The notes beneath the pieces are model-generated. The model saw nothing but the letters and a program-made list of their open reading frames with translations. It had not been told where the DNA came from and made no database searches. A DNA stretch of 26,012 nt, from NCBI GenBank assembly GCA_002395085.1, contig DGVV01000190.1:1-26012 (forward strand), in the 5' to 3' direction. This stretch comes from Ruminococcus sp. UBA4275. GTDB lineage: Bacteria > Bacillota > Clostridia > Oscillospirales > Ruminococcaceae. Of this stretch, positions 1 through 8,911 are shown piece after piece (positions within the stretch are counted from its first letter, which is position 1; the number at the start of each line of letters is the position of its first letter). The translations under genes were made by a program, and so were the position numbers.

Positions 1-21
1 ATACCTTTTTCGACAGCCTGG

Positions 22-54
22 ACGCACATCTGCAAAAGCGGATGTGCGTTTTTT
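22..54 (+). terminator. Rho-independent terminator of an upstream gene
   Basis: A perfect 9-bp stem (ACGCACATC at 22-30 with GATGTGCGT at 41-49) closes a 10-nt loop and runs straight into a T-tract at 49-54. It most likely ends a plus-strand gene that lies left of the window. No coding region is visible in positions 1-205. Confidence 0.85.
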
Positions 55-103
55 GCAGGTCGGAATCGCACCGGTTAAAATTCAGACATAACACATGAAA
101 AAC

Positions 104-132
104 TTGACCTCGGCAGCGGAATATGATATAAT
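104..132 (+). promoter_or_regulatory. Sigma-A-type promoter of the transhydrogenase operon
   Basis: A -35 box TTGACC (104-109) and a perfect -10 box TATAAT (127-132) are separated by exactly 17 bp. Transcription would start near 139, leaving a leader of about 65 nt before the first gene. It follows directly after the upstream terminator, so the three redox genes form their own transcription unit. Confidence 0.85.
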
Positions 133-144
133 AAAGCCAATATG

Positions 145-190
145 ATCGGGCTGAACCCTATAAAAAACAGACACCCTCTCTCTGCCCGAT
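145..190 (+). repeat. Inverted repeat in the operon leader, next to the ribosome binding site
   Basis: ATCGGGC (145-151) and GCCCGAT (184-190) are a perfect 7-bp inverted repeat spanning most of the transcribed leader. The right arm ends immediately before the GAAAGGAG ribosome binding site at 191-198. Pairing would form a long-loop (32 nt) hairpin abutting the site, which could affect translation. That role is inference. Confidence 0.4.
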
Positions 191-205
191 GAAAGGAGCG
201 TCATT

Positions 206-699
206 ATGGATTGTGTATGTCAGAAGCAAAGTGATCTCTCGCTGCTTGCGCCTGTTCTTGCGGAATATGCCGCGGTGAAGGGCAGTCTCATCACCATACT
301 CCAGCACGCACAGGAGATCTACGGCTATCTTCCGGCGGATGTGATCTACGTGATTGCAGATGCCACCGGCAATTCGCCCGCAAGGGTTATGGGCGTTGCA
401 ACCTTCTATACGCAGTTCCGGTTTCAGCCGGTCGGAAAATATCTCATCATGCTTTGTGACGGTACTGCCTGTCATGTCAACGGCAGCGCACGGATTGCAT
501 CCGCCGTACAGGAGTATCTGAATGTGGAAAACGGCGGCACGACCGCAGACGGACTGTTCTCATTCAGCATCGTGGCTTGTCTGGGATGCTGTTCGCTCTC
601 GCCGGTCATGATGGTCGGGGAGGATACCTACGGTTCGCTGACGCCCGAAAAGGCGGTTGCGATCCTCAGAGAGATTCAGGAAAAGGAGGCGGCACAGAC

Positions 700-703
<4 letters not shown>
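206..703 (+). CDS. NuoE/HydC-family [2Fe-2S] subunit of a Stn-like transhydrogenase
   Basis: This 165-residue thioredoxin-fold ferredoxin belongs to the NuoE/HydC family, which passes electrons to or from the partner NuoF-type subunit. The four cluster ligands are visible as a C-x4-C pair (LCDGTAC) followed by a C-x3-C pair in VACLGCC. Length is normal for the family. The start follows GAAAGGAG at 7 nt. Its TGA overlaps the ATG of the next gene (ATGA, 700-703), a sign of translational coupling. No hydrogenase or quinone-reductase membrane genes accompany it, and the third gene is GltD-like. A role in a soluble cytoplasmic Sporomusa-type Nfn (Stn) complex is therefore the best fit. A different NADH-linked flavoenzyme cannot be excluded. 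Confidence 0.93.
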
Positions 704-2451
<1,748 letters not shown>

Positions 2452-2463
2452 GGAGGGGTTTCC

Positions 2464-4518
2464 ATGAGTCAGATTCATTTTACCATCAACGGAATCCCGT
2501 GCGTCTGCGAGGAGGGCATGAGCATTTTGCAGGCTGCAAAGGCAAACGGCATCGAGATTCCAAATCTGTGCAATGATGAAAGTGTGCGCGTCTACGGCGC
2601 TTGCGGTCTGTGCGCGGTCGAGGTGACCGACGACGGACGCGGCAAACCTGTGCCAAAGCTGCTGCGGGCGTGTTCCGCAAAGCCGATGGAGGGGTATGTC
2701 GTCCGCATGGATACCGCCCGCGTGAACCAGTCGCGGAAGATCGCGCTGGAGCTGCTGATGAGCGATCACACCGGCGACTGCCGCGGACCGTGTCAGCTGA
2801 ACTGTCCTGCCGGTACGGACTGTCAGGGGTATGTGAAGAAGATTGCACAGGGCGATTTCCGTGGGGCGGTTGAGATCATCAAGCAGAAAATCCCGCTGCC
2901 CGCCGCAATCGGCAGAGTTTGCCCGCATCCCTGTGAGCAGAATTGCCGCCGCGGGCTGGTCGAGCAGCCGATCTCTATAGCATTTCTGAAAGCACACGCC
3001 GCAGACCGCGATCTTGCGGGCAATACGTACCGTCCGCAGCCTGCTGCTGATACCGGCAAGCGGATTGCGGTGGTCGGCGGCGGACCGGCGGGACTCACGG
3101 CGGCGTATTTCCTGCGGCTGAAGGGTCATGCGGTTACGGTTTATGATGCCGCCGCGAAAATGGGCGGAATGCTTCGTTACGGCATTCCCGCTTACCGTCT
3201 CCCGAAGGATCTGCTGGATCGCGAAATCGACGAAATTGCGCGCATTGGTATAGATATGAAAAACGGCATCCGCCTCGGTAAGGACATCATACTGGAGCAG
3301 CTTCGCAGCGAATATGATGCCGTGATTCTCGCGACAGGCGCTTGGAGCAGCATGGCAATGCGTGTGCCGGGTGAGGATCTTGCAGGCGTGACCGGCGGCA
3401 TTCAGTTCCTGCATGACATCAGTTCCGGCGAGGGCGAAATTCCGGATCTGCGCGGCAAAAATATTGCGGTCTGCGGCGGCGGCAATACCGCTATGGATGC
3501 CTGCCGCACGGCGATCCGCTGCGGCGCGGAGAATGTGTATGTCATCTACCGCCGCACGCGCAGCGAGATGCCCGCGGAGGACATCGAGATCGAGGAGTCA
3601 ATCGAGGAGGGCGTGACATACAAATTTCTCACGAATCCGGCGGAAATCATCGGAGAAAACGGGCGCGTGAAGCAGGTAAAGCTGCAAGTCATGGAGCTTG
3701 GTGAGCCGGATGCATCCGGAAGGCGTTCGCCGGTGCCGGTCGAGGGCAGGTTTGAGTATCTGGATGTCGATTGCGTCATCATGGCGATCGGTCAGAAGCC
3801 TGACACGGACGGACTGGACGGCGTGACGCTCACCAAAAAGGGGACGGTCGAGGCAGATTCCGCGACCTATCTCACGAATCTGGAAAATGTGTATGCGATT
3901 GGGGATGCGACAAACCGCGGCGCGTCAATTGCGATTGAGGCAATCGGAGAAGCCGGACGCTGTGCAGCGGTTGTTGACTCTGCACTGCGCGGTGAGATGA
4001 AACCTTACCGCACACCGTATTTTTCACGTAAAACCGTCACTTCTGCGGATCTCGCTGATCGGGAAAAACAGCCGCGCTGTCCGATGCCGGCACGTCCTGC
4101 GGCGGAGCGCGCGCGCGATTTTGCACCGGTCAATCTCGGATTTACGGATGAGGAGGCGATGCGCGAGGCAAAGCGCTGTCTGGAGTGCGGCTGTCACGAT
4201 TATGCGGATTGCAAGCTGATCCGCTATGCGCAGGCGCAGGAGATTCATCCGGAGCGGCTTGCGGGCGTGAAGCATACTGCTGAGACCGAACGGCGGCTTG
4301 TGTGCATTGAGCGCGATCAGGGCAAGTGCATTCTCTGCGGGCTTTGTGTGCGCGTCTGTGACGAGGTTGCGCAGCGGGGAATTCTCGGCTTGGTCGGACG
4401 GGGATTCCCGACGGTTGTGAAGCCGGAATTCAGCAAGCCGGAGGTCATCGAGATCTGCAAAACGTGCAAAAAGTGCGCAGATGCGTGCCAGACTGGTGCG
4501 CTGCGCATCATAGAATAA
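2464..4518 (+). CDS. GltD/NfnB-like FAD-NADPH subunit with NuoG-like and ferredoxin domains (Stn-like)
   Basis: This 684-residue protein combines domains in an informative order. First is a NuoG-like [2Fe-2S] domain with C36, C47, C50 and C70. Next is the GltD-type iron-sulfur region (C106, C110, C114, C120 and RVCPHPCEQNC). Then come an FAD-binding GGGPAGL fold near 200 and an NADPH-binding GGGNTAMDA fold near 345. Last is a C-terminal ferredoxin region with CILCGLCVRVC and CKTCKKCADAC. GltD and NfnB are the NADPH-handling parts of glutamate synthase and of the transhydrogenase NfnAB. No glutamate synthase large subunit (GltB) is nearby. Partnered with NuoE- and NuoF-like proteins, this is the architecture of Sporomusa-type Nfn (Stn), which interconverts NADPH with NADH plus reduced ferredoxin. 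The start is set by AAGGAGG 8 nt upstream. The substrate assignment is inferred from architecture. Confidence 0.92.
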   Translation: MSQIHFTINGIPCVCEEGMSILQAAKANGIEIPNLCNDESVRVYGACGLCAVEVTDDGRGKPVPKLLRACSAKPMEGYVVRMDTARVNQSRKIALELLMSDHTGDCRGPCQLNCPAGTDCQGYVKKIAQGDFRGAVEIIKQKIPLPAAIGRVCPHPCEQNCRRGLVEQPISIAFLKAHAADRDLAGNTYRPQPAADTGKRIAVVGGGPAGLTAAYFLRLKGHAVTVYDAAAKMGGMLRYGIPAYRLPKDLLDREIDEIARIGIDMKNGIRLGKDIILEQLRSEYDAVILATGAWSSMAMRVPGEDLAGVTGGIQFLHDISSGEGEIPDLRGKNIAVCGGGNTAMDACRTAIRCGAENVYVIYRRTRSEMPAEDIEIEESIEEGVTYKFLTNPAEIIGENGRVKQVKLQVMELGEPDASGRRSPVPVEGRFEYLDVDCVIMAIGQKPDTDGLDGVTLTKKGTVEADSATYLTNLENVYAIGDATNRGASIAIEAIGEAGRCAAVVDSALRGEMKPYRTPYFSRKTVTSADLADREKQPRCPMPARPAAERARDFAPVNLGFTDEEAMREAKRCLECGCHDYADCKLIRYAQAQEIHPERLAGVKHTAETERRLVCIERDQGKCILCGLCVRVCDEVAQRGILGLVGRGFPTVVKPEFSKPEVIEICKTCKKCADACQTGALRIIE

Positions 4519-4523
4519 TTATG

Positions 4524-4555
4524 CGGGGGCTGTCTGCGGACAGTCCTCATTTTTG
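4524..4555 (+). terminator. Terminator of the transhydrogenase operon
   Basis: GGGCTGTC pairs with GACAGTCC (one G-U pair) around a 4-nt TGCG loop and is followed by ATTTTTG. It lies just after the stop at 4518 and just before the copper promoter at 4567, separating the two units. Confidence 0.8.
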
Positions 4556-4566
4556 TCTGAAAGGGC

Positions 4567-4595
4567 TTGACAAATACCCCCGCATGGTATATAAT
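4567..4595 (+). promoter_or_regulatory. Perfect consensus promoter of csoR-copA
   Basis: TTGACA (4567-4572) and TATAAT (4590-4595) are separated by exactly 17 bp, a full consensus sigma-A promoter. Such a strong core promoter suits a gene pair that is off by repression and switched on by copper. The predicted start point is near 4602. Confidence 0.93.
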
Positions 4596-4623
4596 AGATA
4601 CCGTAAGGGGGTATTTGCATACC
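4574..4623 (+). promoter_or_regulatory. CsoR operator array: alternating ATACC/GGTAT half-sites
   Basis: Half-sites occur at 4574 (ATACC), 4586 (GGTAT), 4598 (ATACC) and 4610 (GGTAT), each exactly 12 bp from the last. A further ATACC lies at 4619, 9 bp on. The outer arms extend to a perfect 10-bp inverted repeat, AAATACCCCC (4572-4581) and GGGGGTATTT (4607-4616). Its axis falls at 4594, inside the -10 box. CsoR-family repressors bind G-tract palindromes of this kind overlapping copper-gene promoters. The array would occlude the promoter from just after the -35 through the start point. Confidence 0.85.
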
Positions 4624-4644
4624 GCCGGAAAAGAGGGGAATACT

Positions 4645-4953
4645 ATGGGCGAAAAGAAGCAATGTCCCTGCTGTGAAAAGCATACGGAGCGTTCCGAAGA
4701 GGAGAAGCGCAGACTGCGCAACCGACTAAAGCGCATCGAGGGACAGGTGCGCGGATTGCAGAATATGCTGGAAAATGACGCATATTGCGCTGATATTCTC
4801 ACACAGTCAGCAGCGGTCAGTGCTGCGATCAACGCATTTAACAAAGATCTGCTGGCACGGCATATCCGCACCTGCGTTGTGCGGGATATTCGTGCGGGGG
4901 ATGATGAAGTGGTCAATGAATTGACGGCGCTTGTGCAAAAGCTGATGAAATGA
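4645..4953 (+). CDS. csoR: Copper-sensing transcriptional repressor CsoR
   Basis: This 102-residue, all-helical CsoR/RcnR-family (DUF156) repressor binds operator DNA without copper and releases it when Cu(I) is bound. The copper ligands are visible as C48, H73 and C77. The 25- and 4-residue spacings are the same as in the classical CsoR C-H-C set. The LKRIEGQVRGL motif of the first helix is intact. An N-terminal CPCC segment (C7, C9, C10) is an extra cysteine cluster not needed for the fold. The ATG at 4645 follows GAGGGG. Earlier in-frame starts would overlap the promoter and are rejected. The repressor is the first gene of the unit and is followed 9 nt later by copA, so it should be autoregulated through the array just upstream. 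Confidence 0.96.
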   Translation: MGEKKQCPCCEKHTERSEEEKRRLRNRLKRIEGQVRGLQNMLENDAYCADILTQSAAVSAAINAFNKDLLARHIRTCVVRDIRAGDDEVVNELTALVQKLMK

Positions 4954-4962
4954 GGGGTATTT

Positions 4963-7485
4963 ATGACGCAATTCAACGTCACGGGGATGAGCTGTGCAGC
5001 TTGCAGCGCGCGGGTTGAAAAGGCGGTTCGCGGCGTAGACGGCGTGACGGAATGTGCGGTCAGCCTGCTGACGAATTCGATGGGCGTAGAGGGCGATGCA
5101 TCGCCCGAAGCTATCATTCAGGCGGTCACAGATGCGGGCTACGGCGCATCGGTAAAAGGAAATGAAAATCGCGCAAATACGCAGAATTCAAGTGCAGAAC
5201 TGACGGACACGGAGACGCCGCGTCTGCTGCGGCGTCTGCTCGTATCGGCGGCGTTCCTGCTGATTCTGATGTACTTTTCGATGGGGCATACGATGCTGGG
5301 ATTGCCGCTGCCGGCATGGTTTACCGGCAATCACGTCGCGGTTGCGCTGATGCAAATGCTTCTCGCGGCGGTCATCATGGTGATCAATCAGCGCTTCTTC
5401 GTGAGCGGATTCAAGGCGTTGATGCATCGCGCGCCGAACATGGATACGCTGGTTGCACTCGGATCGTCCGTGTCGTTTTTATGGAGTATCTACGTGCTTT
5501 TTCTGATGACTGGAGATCTGATGCGCGGGCAGCATGATGCTGCGATGGATCACATGATGCAGCTCTATTTTGAGTCAGCAGCGATGATTCTGACGCTGAT
5601 CACAGTCGGAAAGACACTGGAGGCACGCGCAAAAGGCAAGACGACCGATGCTTTGCGCAGTTTGATGAAACTCCGTCCGAAAACCGCGCTGATACTGGAA
5701 AATCATGTTGAACGTGAGATTCCGGCGGAGCAGATAGCGACTGGTATGACCTTCGTGCTGCGGCCTGGAATGCAAATACCCGCTGACGGTATTGTGACGG
5801 AAGGCAGTGGCGCGGTGGATGAATCTGCGCTGACCGGCGAGAGTATTCCGGTGGACAAAATGAGTGGGGAGACAGTCTCGGCGGGAACGCTGAATCTCTC
5901 CGGTTATCTGGTTTGCCGTGCAACGAAAACCGGCGAAGATACGACGCTTTCACAGATTATCCGCATGGTTGGGGATGCCGCTGCAACCAAAGCGCCGATT
6001 GCCAAAATCGCGGACAAGGTTTCCGGTATATTTGTCCCGACGGTCATTGGCATCGCGCTGGTGACGGCTGCTGTCTGGATGCTGCTGGGCAAACCGCTTG
6101 GATATGCGCTCGCGAGGGGGGTATCCGTTCTTGTGATTTCCTGTCCCTGTGCGCTTGGGCTGGCGACGCCCGTTGCAATTATGGTTGGCAGCGGGGTTGG
6201 TGCGCGGCACGGCGTGCTGTATAAAACAGCGGCGTCGCTGGAAGAAACGGGGCGTATCGGGACGGTTGTTCTGGATAAGACTGGTACTGTAACAGAGGGA
6301 AAACCGCGTATCACCGATGTTTTTCCGGCTGATGGCGTTGCCGCGAACGAACTTCTGCGGATTGCCGCGGCTGTGGAACAGCACAGTGAACATCCGCTTG
6401 CAGCCGCGGTTATGGCGCATACGGCTTCGTGCGGGATTGTTCCGCCTGCGGTTTCGGAGTTCCGTTCGATGACCGGAAGCGGCGTCAGTGCGCGGCTGGA
6501 GGGTGATTTGCTCATCGGCGGCAGTACGGAAATTGTTCAGGACTTAGACGAAAAATATCGCAGAATCGCAGAAAATCTCGCACAGCAGGGTAAAACGCCG
6601 CTCTGTTTTCTGCGCGGAAATACGTTTTGCGGAATGCTTGCAGCGGCAGATGTCATGAAGCCCGACAGCGCCGCGGCAATCGCAGTGATGCGCGAAATGG
6701 GCCTGAATGTCGTGATGCTGACCGGCGACAACGTTCGCACGGCGGAAGCAATTGGCAGTCTGGCTGGCGTTGACCGTGTGATTGCGGGGGTGAAGCCCGA
6801 TGGCAAGGAACGTGTCATTCGCGAATTGCAGGAGAAGGGCAAGGTATGCATGATTGGCGACGGCATCAACGATGCGCCTGCGCTGACCCGTGCTGATGTC
6901 GGCATTGCGATTGGTGCCGGTACGGATGTTGCGCTGGATGCGGCAGATGTTGTGCTGGTGCAAAGCCGTCTGTCTGATGCCGCTGCTGCGATTCAGCTCA
7001 GCCGCAAGACGCTCAAAAATATTCGTGAAAATCTCTTTTGGGCGTTCATTTACAATGTCATCGGGATTCCGCTGGCGGCGGGCGTGCTTGTACCGTTCGG
7101 GCTGACGCTGAATCCGATGTTCGGGGCGGCTGCGATGAGTTTATCGAGCTTTTGCGTGGTTTCTAACGCGCTGCGGCTCAACCTGTTCAAACCGAAGCTG
7201 ACAGCGGAGCGCACATCGCCCTCTGCTGCTGCGATAACTGAAATCCACGAAAATACGAAAGGAACGGTGAATTCAATGAAGACTACTCTGGAAATCAAGG
7301 GCATGATGTGTCCGCACTGTGAGGCGCACGTCCGCAAGGCGCTGGAGAATATGAACGGTGTGACGGTGCTGCGCGTCAGCCATGAGGATGCGGTTGCGGA
7401 GGTCGAAACGGCAAATACTGTCACGGAGGACGCATTCCGCGCTGTGATTACGGATGCGGGTTATGAGCTGACCGGCATTCGCTGA
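4963..7485 (+). CDS. copA: Copper-exporting P1B-type ATPase CopA with C-terminal CopZ-like fusion
   Basis: This 840-residue membrane ATPase pumps Cu(I) out of the cytoplasm. In order it has an N-terminal metal-binding domain (MSCAAC), transmembrane helices, and the TGES actuator motif (291-294). The transport-site CPC motif (394-396), the phosphorylated D438 in DKTGT, the HP motif (H477-P478) and GDGINDAP from 632 follow. The last helices carry YN and MSLSS, typical of the Cu(I) class. Residues 772-840 form a second, C-terminal metal-binding domain with MMCPHC, joined by a polar Ser/Thr/Ala-rich linker. Most CopA proteins end after the membrane helices, and CopZ is a separate protein, so this looks like a copA-copZ fusion. 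Expression is coupled to csoR. GGGGTATTT before its ATG both acts as the ribosome binding site and resembles an operator arm. Confidence 0.97.
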   Translation: MTQFNVTGMSCAACSARVEKAVRGVDGVTECAVSLLTNSMGVEGDASPEAIIQAVTDAGYGASVKGNENRANTQNSSAELTDTETPRLLRRLLVSAAFLLILMYFSMGHTMLGLPLPAWFTGNHVAVALMQMLLAAVIMVINQRFFVSGFKALMHRAPNMDTLVALGSSVSFLWSIYVLFLMTGDLMRGQHDAAMDHMMQLYFESAAMILTLITVGKTLEARAKGKTTDALRSLMKLRPKTALILENHVEREIPAEQIATGMTFVLRPGMQIPADGIVTEGSGAVDESALTGESIPVDKMSGETVSAGTLNLSGYLVCRATKTGEDTTLSQIIRMVGDAAATKAPIAKIADKVSGIFVPTVIGIALVTAAVWMLLGKPLGYALARGVSVLVISCPCALGLATPVAIMVGSGVGARHGVLYKTAASLEETGRIGTVVLDKTGTVTEGKPRITDVFPADGVAANELLRIAAAVEQHSEHPLAAAVMAHTASCGIVPPAVSEFRSMTGSGVSARLEGDLLIGGSTEIVQDLDEKYRRIAENLAQQGKTPLCFLRGNTFCGMLAAADVMKPDSAAAIAVMREMGLNVVMLTGDNVRTAEAIGSLAGVDRVIAGVKPDGKERVIRELQEKGKVCMIGDGINDAPALTRADVGIAIGAGTDVALDAADVVLVQSRLSDAAAAIQLSRKTLKNIRENLFWAFIYNVIGIPLAAGVLVPFGLTLNPMFGAAAMSLSSFCVVSNALRLNLFKPKLTAERTSPSAAAITEIHENTKGTVNSMKTTLEIKGMMCPHCEAHVRKALENMNGVTVLRVSHEDAVAEVETANTVTEDAFRAVITDAGYELTGIR
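7276..7485 (+). other. Possible internal start giving a free 69-residue CopZ-like chaperone
   Basis: An in-frame ATG at 7276 (codon 772 of copA) lies exactly where a stand-alone CopZ would begin. The product would be a 69-residue HMA domain starting MKTTLEIKGMMCPHC, the usual CopZ size. Upstream are AAAGGA (7258-7263) and GGTGA (7266-7270, 5 nt before the ATG), which could act as a ribosome binding site. Whether it is used cannot be seen from sequence. It may instead be the relic of an intergenic region after a fusion. Confidence 0.45.
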
Positions 7486-7496
7486 GGCAAACAGAA

Positions 7497-7531
7497 CGCC
7501 CCGTCGGGAATGATTCCGGCGGGGCGAATTG
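7497..7531. terminator. Bidirectional terminator between copA and the acyltransferase gene
   Basis: A 12-bp GC-rich stem (7497-7508 with 7515-7526, including two G-U type pairs) closes a 6-nt loop. T-rich sequence follows on the plus side (GAATTGTTT), and a shorter T-rich stretch follows on the minus side. It fills the 47-bp gap between two convergent genes and probably serves both. Confidence 0.8.
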
Positions 7532-7532
7532 T

Positions 7533-8792
7533 TTATTCTGCTGATTTTTCGGAGACCGCAGCAGGTTCTTCCGCTGCTTCGGATGCATTCTCCAAAGCCT
7601 CAGATGCCTCTGCGGGGATTTCCGCTGCGGCTTCTGCTGCGAGTGCCCGCTTCTGCTTGGATGCGATGATCTTGCGAACAATCAAGTCACCCAGATTGTA
7701 AAGAGCCTGCAAGACCATAGCACAGAGCATCGAGCAGCCGAAGATTTTTGCGATGTAGGAAGGTGCGTGCGACCAGCGCTCCTGCATGGAGGGGTAAGTT
7801 CCGACGATTGTTGTGTAGAAGATGGTGTCAAAGATATACGAAATGAGGTAGCAGGCGAAGGTGCTTTCGCTGATGAACTTCAGGATCTTGCCCAGCACCT
7901 TGTTGTTGCTGCGGATGTCAAAGAGAATCAGAAACAGTGCGGTGCTGCACACAGTGACCGGCCACGAGCCGTAATCGTTGTAATGCCAGGATTTCATGAT
8001 GCCGCCGCCTTCGGCATTCGTGATAGACTGCTGGAAGGTTGAAGACGACAGCCATGTAAGGCTGACCGCGTAAATGATGAAACAGTAAATCTTATTGATG
8101 AGCTTCGGTGCAGGCGGATACTCACGGATGAATGCGCCGATGAAGTAATAGGCAATCGGATAGCAGCGGGTGAAGTAGCCGGGCAGCAGTCTGATCTGCG
8201 AATCGGGATTGAAGCCGATGAACAGACTCTGCGAGACAATGGATAACAGACAGACGGTTGCAGTCAGAATCAGGCGCTGGTTCTTATTCTTGAGCGAATT
8301 GAACGCGAGGTTGAGGAACGGAATAATCGCGAAGATTGTGACATAGTATTCAACGTACCATGCGTACTGTGCATCCGTGAACATAAAGAGTCCGCGAATG
8401 AAGACCCACGGACTGTATCCGCCGTAGATGTCATATTTATAGGGGTAATGATGCTGATCGAAGAAGTAGCAGATGACGCTGATGATGAGATAGAGAATCA
8501 GCACGCGGAGAATGCCGAGATAATATTTCTTGCTGAGGGTCTTGTTTTTCATAAGGTAACCGGTGGTGATCATGAACAGCGGCACGCAGCAGTAGGCGAT
8601 CCACCGGACGTAAATTGCGACCTGACCGAATTCCTGTGTAATCGGCTCATTGTAGAAGCCGCTGTAGAGGAAGAAATGGACACAGACAACAAGGAAACAC
8701 GCGAGGATTTTGACGATGTCTATGCCGACAAAACGCGGTTTTGCCGGTGCAGCCGGTGTCTGAACGGGTGCTGTTGCGGGAACATTTGACAT
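7533..8792 (-). CDS. Acyltransferase family 3 integral membrane protein
   Basis: This 419-residue polytopic membrane protein is of the acyltransferase-3 type (OafA/WecH-like), which transfers acyl groups to cell-surface sugars or other envelope molecules. About ten hydrophobic segments are visible. The family's conserved histidine is in the first one (H39, CVHFFLYSG), after the GIDIVKILA entry motif. The N terminus (about 1-19) is Pro/Ala-rich. The last 35 or so residues are an Ala/Glu/Ser-rich acidic tail, and both are predicted cytosolic and low-complexity. The ATG at 8792 is chosen for AAAGGAG 10 nt upstream. The longer open frame runs into the promoter region. It stands alone, convergent with copA. 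The substrate cannot be told from sequence. Confidence 0.88.
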   Translation of the reverse strand: MSNVPATAPVQTPAAPAKPRFVGIDIVKILACFLVVCVHFFLYSGFYNEPITQEFGQVAIYVRWIAYCCVPLFMITTGYLMKNKTLSKKYYLGILRVLILYLIISVICYFFDQHHYPYKYDIYGGYSPWVFIRGLFMFTDAQYAWYVEYYVTIFAIIPFLNLAFNSLKNKNQRLILTATVCLLSIVSQSLFIGFNPDSQIRLLPGYFTRCYPIAYYFIGAFIREYPPAPKLINKIYCFIIYAVSLTWLSSSTFQQSITNAEGGGIMKSWHYNDYGSWPVTVCSTALFLILFDIRSNNKVLGKILKFISESTFACYLISYIFDTIFYTTIVGTYPSMQERWSHAPSYIAKIFGCSMLCAMVLQALYNLGDLIVRKIIASKQKRALAAEAAAEIPAEASEALENASEAAEEPAAVSEKSAE

Positions 8793-8834
8793 TGGGAACA
8801 CTCCTTTATTTTTGTGAGATGATGCGGTGCATCT

Positions 8835-8864
8835 AATATATATGTACGGAAAAATGCAGGTAAA
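8835..8864 (-). promoter_or_regulatory. Candidate promoter of the acyltransferase gene
   Basis: On the minus strand, TTTACC (8859-8864) and TATATT (8835-8840) are 18 bp apart, in an AT-rich stretch between the end of recN and the acyltransferase start. The boxes are imperfect. No strong terminator for recN is visible in the same gap, so readthrough is an alternative. Confidence 0.4.
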
Positions 8865-8911
8865 CCTCACGTTTTTCCGGAAAATCAGCGTTTCATACAA
8901 ATGAAGCCGCC

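Noticed and set aside
71..90. A Rex redox-repressor operator near the transhydrogenase promoter
   Set aside because: A GGTTAAAA word is present but the facing TTAACAA arm is missing, so the palindrome needed for Rex binding is not there.
577..699. A 41-residue N-terminal extension of the NuoF-like protein
   Set aside because: It would run deep inside the NuoE-like gene. The ATG at 700 has an AGGAGG-type site and couples to the NuoE-like stop, and the family starts there.
4954..4962. GGGGTATTT before copA as a further CsoR operator
   Set aside because: It matches one operator arm but has no partner arm at the right distance, and its position is fully explained as the copA ribosome binding site.
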